The notes under the pieces are model-generated. The model was not told the origin of the DNA. It did no database searches and worked only from the letters and a program-made list of their open reading frames with translations. From contig OU744723.1 of NCBI GenBank assembly GCA_916613615.1, positions 27,426,710 to 27,490,709 of the forward strand: 64,000 nucleotides of DNA, read 5' to 3'. Below are positions 23,385-35,300 of this stretch, one piece after another; positions within the stretch are counted from its first letter, which is position 1; every line of letters begins with the position of its first letter. This DNA is from Steromphala cineraria. Taxonomy: Eukaryota > Mollusca > Gastropoda > Trochida > Trochidae. The translations under genes were made by a program, and so were the position numbers.

Positions 23385-26300
23385 ATGTCTGCCTATTTGA
23401 TTCTCGCTGTGTTCTATGCCTACCTGATAAATGTCCATCTTTCATATCTATTTCGGCGCCATCTTGGCATCGAGCTCTGCAAACAGGAGTGTTACCGCAC
23501 TGGATTTTGTAGTTTCGTCAAGTATGATAAAACAAGTCTTCGGTGTACACTGGAAATGGACCCAGTCAATGGTACCTTTAAAGGAAAGGTAAATATATCT
23601 GACTTGTCTTCTTCTTTATTTAGTGCATATCATACATGTTTATATGTATAGTATTCATTGTCATATATAGATATAAACTAATGTGTATCTGCGTAATCGA
23701 CATCCTTTCTTTAGTATATCTGACTATCGAGCCTATAAACCTAAGGTATATGTATATGAATTATCCGTTATTGTTCCTTACGACATCGATGCCGACATAG
23801 GCCTATACGAAGGTGAGACACTCGCCATATATTGGATGTAAACTCATCAACCCCTGCATTGAAATCTGAAACACGCGATGTTATGTTGATTGCCAATGTG
23901 ATTACAAATTGAACGTTGCGTATACGATTTATTTGTACATACGCTTTTACCTTGAATGGCAGTTGATAATAGCCCCGATGGTAGTGTAGCATAGTCACAT
24001 TTATTGCTACAGATAAGCTGCGTATCTGCGTATTTTAAGTAATAAAATCATTACAATAGAGCCATTGGCTCTGTAGCTCATCAGGCTCATATCAATTTTG
24101 CTTTTGTCAAATGTGGTTTCCCCCTTGGTAGGGGCCACAGGGTACTATTTCAAATCACCCTTATTTAATCTAGTAGTCTATAGACAAGGTTTCATCATTA
24201 TAGGCCTTAAGCTTTATGGAGAAAACGATGAAATAGGTTTTGACGGCGAGGACCTTATCAGGGGACCAAAAGCGATCTGAGCCTTATTCTTCTAGAGAAG
24301 AAGATGAAAATAGTTTGTTAAGGGTGTGGCTCCTGTTTCCCTTATAAGGAACATAGGGCCACCAAAGCTTTACATTATAATCCTCACTAGTCAAAGAGTC
24401 TGCACACACGGTTTCAGCTTTCTAGGACTAATGCTTATGGGGAAGAAAATGAAAATAGGTTTTAAGGGCGTGACCCCTGAGTCCCTTACTAGGGGCCACA
24501 AGGTCACCAAAGTTATAAATCATAATCCTCATCAGTCCTCACTTTCATTACACAAAGTTTCAGCTTTCTGGGCCTTTTGGTTCTGGAGAAGAAGTCGAAA
24601 ATGTACAAAGTTAACGGATGGACGCCGGACACCATGCCATGCCATAAGACCATCGTGCCTTTCAGGCCAGATGAGCTAAAAACGCTTTGAGTACAGATAT
24701 GCAGACATTTTCTTTAAAACCAAATAGAATCAAATAGCCTGCTACTGTCCGCAGCGATTTGCAGGGCTAGCGTAGTCAAAATAAATTCGTCACAAATTGA
24801 TATCATCACTCTATCAATATCCAGATATCCAGTGCTTTGAACATGTTCTTTAGTATCATTAAATTTTAAAGATAATGATTATATGCAGAGAAATACCAAT
24901 TTGTGTTAAATCTTGAGAGTACAATCTCATTTCTCATATGAAATACCCAATTGGCCGAAATCAGGGGAATACAATTTTCAAAATCGACAATACTCAATTG
25001 TTACCAAAAAATGGAATAAATTCCCATTAGGTTGAAAATAATCTGGAGCACTGCTTATAGTAGAAAAACAAGAGTCATCATAAGATGGCATATCCCACCG
25101 GTCCCCATTAAAGTCACGTTTCCATGTAAACCGTCAAAAATCTGTTTGCTGTCTAATCCACATTGAAAGTTTTATTGAGCTAGGTCTAACAGTATTAATT
25201 CTGACCCGGAAACTGAATTCCAAGTTTTGTTTCCATGGAAACCACCAAAAATAAAAACCGATACAAGTTGAAAGTACCAAAAAGTACCTCTACATATGTT
25301 GAATAATCTACATACCAAGTTTCATCGATCTGGGTCTAACAGTGTTTGAATTCTGATCCGGAAACGGATGGACAGACGGACAGGGCGATGACTATATCTC
25401 ACGGTATCTCATGCAGTAACAGTAATTAAACTTCATATTCGAATTATTCAACAGTAAAATGGCAATATATTGCTTTTTTGACAGCGGTTCCACAAGCAGC
25501 TATGTACAAACAACAAAATACGACTTCAAACGAAATGCAAGAGTGCACATTGTGTTAAAGGTTAGAAGTTTTTTTATAAGAAAAAAACCTTAACCCTTTT
25601 TTGGGGTATCATAACACAGATTGTTCATTGTTCATTCACAGATAAAGAGTACGGTCATGGAATCTCTACACAGACCATCAGTAACTGTCGTGTATACCCG
25701 GAAGGGAGGGGACACTCCGAGACACCAGCGATTAGGGGAAATAGTCTTGAAAATAGACCCTTACCTTTGTTGATCTGTCCCGCCGCCATCTTGGGGTGTC
25801 CCCTCCCTGTCGGCTATGCACAAGACAGCGCTAGTTATGTCACACACAAAGCCCACTTTTTGCACTTATTGTTTTTTTGACATCCTTTGATGTATTTCAT
25901 TTTTTCCCTACGTCACGCAGAGTTTATTTTACTGACGCATGTTGGGTAGAAATAAACCAGATCGGGTTGAGCTTCTGTATAATGGTATTTATTATTGAAA
26001 ACTATTGACTTTTAACTTCAGAAAGTCATAAGAAATACTTATGCTATAGAATAGATCTGAGCATTAACAGAGCTTCGAAAATGCAAGTGCAAATGTCCGG
26101 GAACACAGCAGGAGTTGTTACATATTTACATTGAACGACCGTAAATGTTCTCTCGAATCAAAGGGCAAGTTTGGCTTTTGCGCACTGATAATGAAAGTAA
26201 CCAATTATCCCTATTTGCGAACGAAGTGATCAAAGTGTGGCAACGACTTTCTCTCGCCTGGAATCAAATATGTTTGGTGTGTCAAAAAGTTATTTTTCCA

Positions 26301-29300
26301 AAAAATCAATAAATACATATATGTCTTCAAAATGTTTTGCTGTATTCGTTAACACCTCAGAAATTTCATTACATCGCGTAAATTATATTTAATTGAACAT
26401 TTTAATCGCTCAACACTGCAATTCAAATCGTTCTTCGGGTCCATTACCCCCTCAAGCTTCCGGTGTAGGGAGTGAATAGCCCAAAACAATTGAAAACCCA
26501 ATAAAGGGAAGTAACTCTAAAAACATGAGGAATAGATTGACATTCATATTCTTGACATGGTACAAAGTTGAGAGTTTAATGTTAAAAAGGGATTTTGTTC
26601 AATAAAGGGTTTTTTTTTTTGTTAGATTTAAAGGAGAAGAAAACGCGTTTTCCGACACCTTGTAATAATTCTAGAGTTGAAATGTATGTTTCTGATGCAA
26701 AATTTAGTATGTTAATCTCAATACTGTCACGGAAACTGTACACGATTTATTCATTATTTGTTCCCTAAAAATATAACATATCACGTTTGTCATTCAGTCC
26801 TTAAGTTAAGCGTCTGTTATAAAATACTGTTTATAACGAGTTTGTCTGTGGAATTTGATGTCAATTTCACAGTTGCAGTGACAACGCACGTGCATCCCGT
26901 GCAAATTGCTTTGCAGGTTTGTTTAATCTCGCTTTGACATGGGCTTTATGACTTGTCCCAATTCTAGCATGTCAGTTACCAAAGTTTAAAATCAAGAAAC
27001 ACCACACCTCATAACTTTAATTTAAATCAAAACGGTCTATGACAGAAGAAGGCCTTATCGATAACTCTTCCTAATTTACTGCCTAAACCTTTTTCTTCAC
27101 TACGTTAACCGGAAGCTTGTGGGGTTGTGGGGCCATGTATGTCTTTTTTGAATTTTTGGAAAAATAACTTTTGACTCACCGAAATTATTTTGATTCCGGG
27201 CGAGAGAAAGCCGTTGTCACCCGTTGCGCACTTTGTTCGCACATATAGGGCAAACTGGTTACTTTCATTATCAGTGCGCAAACGCTAAACCTGGCCTTTG
27301 CTCGAATGAAGCTGGCATCCATATGTTCATGCATGTATTGATTCCGCAACACAAATCAATGTATTATACACTAGTTTAGTATCTACGAATGGAATGTTCC
27401 AGTGTACTGCGTCAAGTTCCGCGATGCTTTCAGTGTGGGGGACACGTGGGGTAGGGAGGACAAGCGGTACACGTGCACAGCTCCAGGGCGAATACACGTG
27501 CAATACACAACCGGGCTTGGTGAGTTCACGTGGTGGGACTGTGTATGTATTGTGTGAATGCATTATGTGAGCGTGTGTGTATTGTGTGAATGCGTTATGT
27601 GAGCGTGAGTGTATTGCGTGAATGCGCTATGTGAGCGTGTGTGTATTGTGTGAATGCGTTATGTGAGCGAGTGTGTATTGTGTGAATGCGTTATGTGAGC
27701 GTGTGTGTATTGTGTGAATGCGATAGGTAAGCTTGTGTGTACTGTGTGAATGCGTTATGTGAGCGTGTGTGTATTGTGTGAATGCGTTATGTGAGCGTGT
27801 GTGTATTGTGTGAATGCGTTATGTGAGCGTGTGTGTATTGTGTGAATGCGTTAGGTGAGCGTGTGTGTATTGTGTGAATGCGATAGGTAAGCTTGTGTGT
27901 ACTGTGTGAATGCGTTATGTGAGCGTAGGTGTATTGTGTGAATGCGTTATGTGAGCGTGTGTGTATTGTGTGTATTGTGTGAATGCGTTATGTGAGCGTG
28001 TGTGTATTGTGTGAATGCGTTATGTGAGCGTGTGTGTATTGTGTGAATGCGTTATGTCAGCGTGTGTGTATTGTGTGAATGCGTTATGTCAGCGTGTGTG
28101 TATTGTGTGAATGCGTTAGGTGAGCGTGTGTGTATTGTGTGAATGCGTTATGTGAGCGTGAGTGTATTGTGTGAATGCGTTATGTGAGCGTGTGTGTATT
28201 GTGTGAATGCGTTAGGCGAGCGTGTGTGTATTGTGTAAATGCGTCACTCCATTCAACAGGACCGTTTAGCGGCATAACAACATTTACAAAAAAAAATTTT
28301 TTAAACCATCTCGTTTATTTTCAGCCCTCATGTACTTCAACAAGGACGTTTATAATTACACAATGGTTCGACTGCAAGGACCAGAGTTAAAGCGCATTGC
28401 CGAGAGCGAACAACGTCTCAGTCTGTACTCGATAGCCTATGATCCTGGCTCCAAGATTTACCTCTTCATCAACGCCAACCAAGATAGGATCGGCAACCTT
28501 ACAATAGGCAGTGCAGTGCGTCTCCACAGTACGTACAGAGTCTGGCTAGACCATCAGTCTATGAGGTACAGCTTATCAATGATCAACTGAGTTTTTTGTT
28601 GTTGTTTAAATTTTATTTTTAAAAAGCTTATTTTTAGTCAAAGGGAAAATACAGATACAATGAAAAGGCACTGAAACTATTTTTAGTGTGAAACTGCATC
28701 ACAATGAACAAAATGTTTCATATCCATGGTTTATTGGGACTGGATGACTTGAGAAGTATTCGTCTTTAACTTTGTCAAGTGAACATCTAATTGGATAATT
28801 GAAATAGTTCCAGAGATCAAGAATTTCTGTTGAATTTACTTAGTGTCAAAACAATGCATGATACTGTGGCGGATCAAGGAACTGCAGTTAATCAAAAGGT
28901 TTACCAAGTCTGTTCACAAGTAGGAACAGAAAACCTGGCAACATTTCTCTAGCTCAGTGATATGTAGGCTTGATATTCCACTGATATCTCTTAACAAAAA
29001 CTTTCCAGTCGTATGTTTACATCCTTCGAATAAAACATCGATTCATCATGACCAAAACACTGCAATGGGCTCTGCACCAAGGTATCGAATTAAGGCCTTT
29101 TGACGGATCTACAAGCCTGACGTTAGAATTGCAATTCTTTAAAGTTGACCTTCTTTTTTGTGTTGCCTATCAAACTCTCAATACAGCCGAACTTATCAAA
29201 TGAGGTTTCTAACAATGGCAGCACGGATCAATTGTTAATAAGTCGCTATCTTCTTGCTCGTTCTTTGAGATGATGACCCGGCATAATTGCAGTTCCCCGA

Positions 29301-32300
29301 ACGCCTTGCCACAGTTATTCAAGACAAGTTTAGTTCCCAAATGCTGACTCCAGTTGTCAAAGACCAATGCAGTTCCCCAAACGCCTGGCTCAAGTTGTCC
29401 AAGACAAGTTTTCCGAAATCCTGACTTCAGTTGTCCGAGACGATTGTGTAGTTCCCCCAACGCCCTGCTCCAGTTGTCCAAGACAAATGTAGTTTCCCAA
29501 GCGTCTGGCTCCAGTTGTCCGAGACGATTGTGTAGTTCCCCAAACGCCCTGCTCCAGTTGTCCAAGACAATTGCAGTTCCCCAAGCGCCTGGCTCCAGTT
29601 GTCCGAGACGATTGTGTAATTCCCCCAACGCCCTGCTCCAGTTGTCCAAGACAATTGCAGTTCCCCAAGCGCCTGGCTCCAGTTGTCCGAGACAAGTTTA
29701 GTTCCCAGAAGGCCTGACTCCAGTGATTCTAAACGTTATCTCGCATTTAACCTTTCCTTCACATCTCAACTGTAGATTATAGTAGATATCTAAACTTTTG
29801 TGATCTTGTCTTGCTTTCCTTCCTGATTAAACTCATTTTGCCAGACGCACTGTAAAACAAATAATCGGGACATTTGTAACTCTCTTGAAAATGAGAAATT
29901 GTGATCTGATGAGTGTCTTTCCTGTATGATTTGACCTACAACGTGACCATAATATGCTAAGATATAACCCATAATGGTCTTAGGTAACAGGACCATTATT
30001 AAAGGTTTCCTAGCTCTAGATGCATGATAATATAATAGACGTAAATGTCAAGTAGATATTGTGACACAGAACCACAATCACAATCTCAATCAAGTTTATA
30101 TTTCCTCCAAATCTAGCAGTACGAGTACATAACAATCGATTGATGAAGTAACAAACTTTCTCTTAACATGGAATACGCTTTGGAATGATGACGGCTGTCA
30201 ATCATTAATTCGTCACATTTTAGATTCTTGAAACGACTACATGCAGTGGAAGCGGACCTCAAAGCTGGCTACATCTTCATCATGGTGAGATTCGGGCGAA
30301 TATACAGAACTACCTTCCCACCTACCGAGGCTAGGAGACTACAGGCACAAGGTCATATGTGTCTCCATCGAGGTATCAAGTGAGTAAATGCTACATTAGG
30401 TCCGTCAGTATCTGAACACCATGTCCATCCAACATATATATAGCAAATATTGATGTGTGAATATTGAAACTGTCTAAACGAAACGCAACGGAATCCTCTA
30501 AGGGAATCGATTTAAATATCGGTATCAAATTCAACAAAACTAATACACTTACCATCAGAGATTTCTTGATCCATGGGTAAAGTTATAAAAATCTTCAATC
30601 AGGTAAGATTAGGCAATTTACCGGTAAAAGTTCCAATAAAAAGTCAAATTCATATGTCAGAGACTATACAGTAACAAAACAAAGTGTTCTATCGGGGCAG
30701 GGTATGCTGAACTGGTTGGCCATGACGTCAATGGTGTTGTGCTGCAGCAGATTTTGAGTCAGGCGAGCTGTATGTGGCCTTACGTTGAACTGTTGGATAG
30801 GGTGGCCGGACATTGCCTGATCGCAATATCGCTGAGTTGTAAGGGTCTGGTTTAACACAATCAGATCTTGTTTGCCGTCCACGTGGATTCCTCCCAAAAC
30901 CTGGCACTTCCAATCCAGTAAAGGTCACGCTCCATGATGCTATCATATGGAAAATGTTCTCCTCGGCTTCTTCATCTCTCTCGACACTGTAGACAGAAAC
31001 GCGATTAATCACTAAAAACGACTTCAATCCGCTGGCAAAGACGCCATTATTGATGGGCGGGTGTCAGTGTCAACCGTTCTCGAACATACAACTACATAGG
31101 TATAACTTTGAGGGGACGACGTGCATTGAGCCCAGCAGAATAAAGACGATTACATACGAGTAGACGATGCACTCGTGTTCCTGTTCCTAAAGATTTCGAG
31201 CCAGATCTGTTTCATTGTTAAACCTGTTCAAACATGATAACGATCTTCACGTGGTGCAATTTCCAAGATATGCCACTGCGTAGGCAGTCTTTCATCGTAC
31301 TTGTTTGTGTCTGGCGGTATTCGAGACGTGATATGGTCCTGAGGTGGACATGACAATGTCAGGCAACCTGTCATAAACTAACCAAGGCCTTCAGCATACC
31401 ATTGGCTTCATGTCTGCCATTTTCTGGTATTCCTCTGCGACACCACATTGTGTTGCAACCTTGCGATGCTATGTTTTCATCGGACAATAAGCAGTTTTCG
31501 AGTATGCAATTATCCAAACTGATTTTTAGGTCAGATTTTTAATGGAACCAATATTCTGTTGAATTACGTGCAGTTACCCCCAATCGGTGCATGTGCGTGT
31601 TCGACAGCCTAAATTTGTGTTTGTGTGCGATGTGACATGCCATTTTCTCACTAGACCTTATTTGCTTCAAAACAGCATTACTGTGTTTGACAGTTGCCAA
31701 CATTTGGGTATTGGTATTGGTAAACTTTTGTTCCTGAGTATAGTTTTGCTGCAAAGAGAAATGCCTCAAAGGCACTTGCATGAAGAACGTCTTGTGATCC
31801 TGCGTGAAGGATAGTTTCTACAGGATATATACAGAGTTGCAGCTCCCTGGTTGGATGTCTGTTTATTAAGATTAAGATAGGTAGTGACCTTTAAATACGT
31901 GTTACTTGTCATGGTTTAGAAAGGTTTTAGGTGTTCGAGGTAGCGTTTTAAAGTTAAGGGATAGTGAGATGGATAAAGTCAAGGATCGGCTGTGTTATTG
32001 CAGACGCCTCTACTACTCCATCGGTTACAACCCAGGGGTATTCAGCGTCAACTATGATGGAGAGGACAGCAAGGACCACCTGGTTAAGGACATTGCGTGG
32101 TTTGTTGTTACTGGTATGTATGGTAGACATTTGTTCACTAAATGTGTCCTTAGCCATCTGTTCATACTGTTACTTCGTCGTATGCTACGATACAAGACGG
32201 TATAGATCGTGAACGATGCCTGTTAATAACATCATCATCCAAAGTATGTCACAGTTGGACCACAGCGGCTTCTTTAGTTCTGATGCCATAAGAATACGAA

Positions 32301-35300
32301 AAACTGATTTGTATCTTAGATAAGAAATAAGAGGGAAATACATATACTTTGGTTTGTTGATACATGCGCAACTGACGATGATGAAGGATATCATGTTTGA
32401 GTTCCTTAAGTCCTTTTGTACTCGGGTAACATGAATGGTATGATGTTTTCAGACCTGTACATATTTGCGTGTGTGGAAGGGCATAACCTTGTGCGGTACA
32501 ACCACGGCGACAAGCTGGAGAGAACCGCCCCCCTCAAATATCACCCCAACTGTCAGAAGCTCTTCTGGACTCGGGGACACCTCATATCATCCCTTCATGC
32601 TCAAGGGTACGGCGTTTTTTTAAGTCTCAAGTGTAATAAATTTGAATCTTTTAATTTATCTTACTCATTAGTATATAATATTACCCATATATATATATTT
32701 TTTCATCGCACATGTGCTTTTTAGTGATTCTCAACGTTGATTGGTCGGTTCCTAAGAGAATGAAAGACGATTGGTCGACGGAACTATTTTCAAGTTTCAT
32801 TGATAAATTGAACGTGTCGAACGTATGTCGATTAGGTTAAAAATAAAATCGTGAATTGCTACGTGAATGAAAGTAACGTCGAAAGAAAAAAATGTTGTTC
32901 AAACTTCAGATTTTTTTATTATCCTGACAAACAGATCTGTTTTGATGCATTCATTGTAAGTTTCTCTTTAAAGGGGCACAATGCGCTCGCGGGTCAAGGC
33001 GAATTGACCACCGTTAATGAGACCGTTACGTAATTGATTTAGCGGGTAGCAAGGTCACGTGGTGAAGACTGGGCACTGGCCCAGCGAGATGCGGTCGTAG
33101 TTTTGACAGGGGAATCCCCTTCATGACCGATTTTTTTCAGGGAAAAAAGCTTCGTGGAGGTTTTTAAATTTTCATTTAATATTGTGAATATATATTATAT
33201 AGTTTGGTGTAATATTTACAAAGTATCTACTCAGTTTATTTATACAAGACATAACATCGATCGTATTTATACATTGGATGTACAATTATTCTCCTTTGAA
33301 TTTGTATTCTATCATTTACAATGATAATTTATTGCTTATATGAACTTATTTCACAATTTGTCACTCTATTATACGAAACACTGTTTTTCATTACGAACCT
33401 GTAAAAATCCCATCTACGAACCCGTTTCCTCTACGAATAAACCTACACAAAGGTATGGTTGCTTCTCTTTCATCTTATCATATTTTTTTTACGAAATATT
33501 GAATGAGGGGGGGGGTATTTCCTTAACTCGTATTGAACACGATAAAAACATACCTGCTAAAGCATCCATGTATATGATCCACTGTATTTGTTAACATCAT
33601 ACATGATCCATCAAGGTTTAACATATAGTGACGAAGGGGAGTCCTATGAAATAAATTTACATTCTTTTTCTGCTTTTCATTAGTCGGATTATATTCTTCA
33701 ATATCATTGGTTAACATTTTGTCTGCAGAAAGGTGCCAGGACAATTGGCGGTCCCTGCCATGTACGAATACGTTAGTCACTAGTCTAGACATTCGGTCTG
33801 CAGTAAGATACCAAGACAGTCGGCGGTCACTGTTATGTACAAATTCGTTGGTCACTAGGCCAGACAATCTGTCGCCTATTGTGATGACAAGTTAGTTAGT
33901 GCCCGGACAGTTATGTCACTGTTTACGTCATACGACTAGACATTTCGCACTTTCATTGCTATAGATACACAACGTATAAAATGACAGGTGTCCGGTCGTC
34001 ATAAAAGAAAATTACAGAGATAGATAAGGTGGTACTAACGAGATGTATATTTTATCAATGTATTGGGTGTGATTACAGTGATTACAAATATCAGCGATGT
34101 ATTTTATTATCCTCACAATTAAACAAGTAAAAATAGTCCTGTTTATTTCACTGCCTCAAATCCAAGGAGACATTACTGTTTATGATACCTGTTAAAGAAA
34201 GATGATAAATATTTGATCTATTTGAAACATGTAGACAAAGATTAAATCTTAACTCAATTTAACAACAGCAACGCACATTCATAAAAAAAATCTTTATGAA
34301 AGGTTATAATCGGTGTTCGGTAAAAAAAGTCCCGGTAAAAAGTCCTAATTTTGCCTAGGAAATAAGTTCTCGGAAAAAAATCCTATTTGTAAAACCCAAA
34401 GATTTTGATTAAAAAGTTCATTTACATGTACTTTGTATATGATTCAACATACATTTATGATATCGTGATATTTGTGACATTTGGTTTAAACATATTTATT
34501 CAGAACAAACTGACAGGATTGGCAAACAAGCAAATCTTTGCTTATGTGAATGCCGCTCCCGACAACATACAAACATAAACATTCAATGAAAATGACAATC
34601 ACAGAGCAATGGAAACTATTCGGACATGCATGTACAATTGCAGGCTTACAGACAAAACTTAAAATAAGATTGACAGTTTAAGAAGAACAGTTTCGCAAGG
34701 TTTCTAAGGAGGTTGGGATAATTTAATTAAGAAAAATCAGAAAATCTTTTTGAAGAAACTATGAAATTATGGACGGATTTTAAAAGTTCGTTATTTTCTT
34801 GAAGAGTCGAGCCAGAATTGCCGTAGAGGATAGATGGTAGATTATAACCTTTTTGGAAGAAATAAGTGTTAAGTCTTAATTCGTGGTAAGTGGGACAAAT
34901 AAGAAAGAAATGGAGCGCATCCTCAAAGTGATGTCCACAGTTGCAGGAAGGGGTATCGGATATATATCTGGCGAACATATCACCGTGTAAGTCACTGCAG
35001 CCAAGCCTAAGGCGGGAGTGGATTATCTGACAGAATCTTGATCCATGAAATAAATTGAAATGTATCTGTTTGCTATTGGTTTCCTTTAAATTTCTTTTGA
35101 ATTCTTCAAGAGAGCTGGAATTTACCACATCCAAGGGGAGCGAATTCCAAATATTGACTGTGTCTGGTAGAAACGATTTAGAGTAATTAGCTGTGTTGCA
35201 TTTTAATGTTTGTAGGTCGGAGTAGTTTCTTAAATTATATCGACTTGCGTGAGACACTCTGTCGGGTATTAGGTTTGATAAATAATCAGGTACTAGTTTA

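Noticed and set aside
27535..28250. GTGTATTGTGTG array considered as coding
   Set aside because: It starts directly after a conserved splice donor and reads as an intronic minisatellite.
29209..29701. Trp/Pro-rich frames of 75-146 codons on both strands
   Set aside because: By-products of the minisatellite in gene B intron 3.
31539..31814. Overlapping frames of about 75-80 codons near the mariner remnant
   Set aside because: They resemble possible transposon 5' sequence (ERLVILREG) but the match is too short to call.
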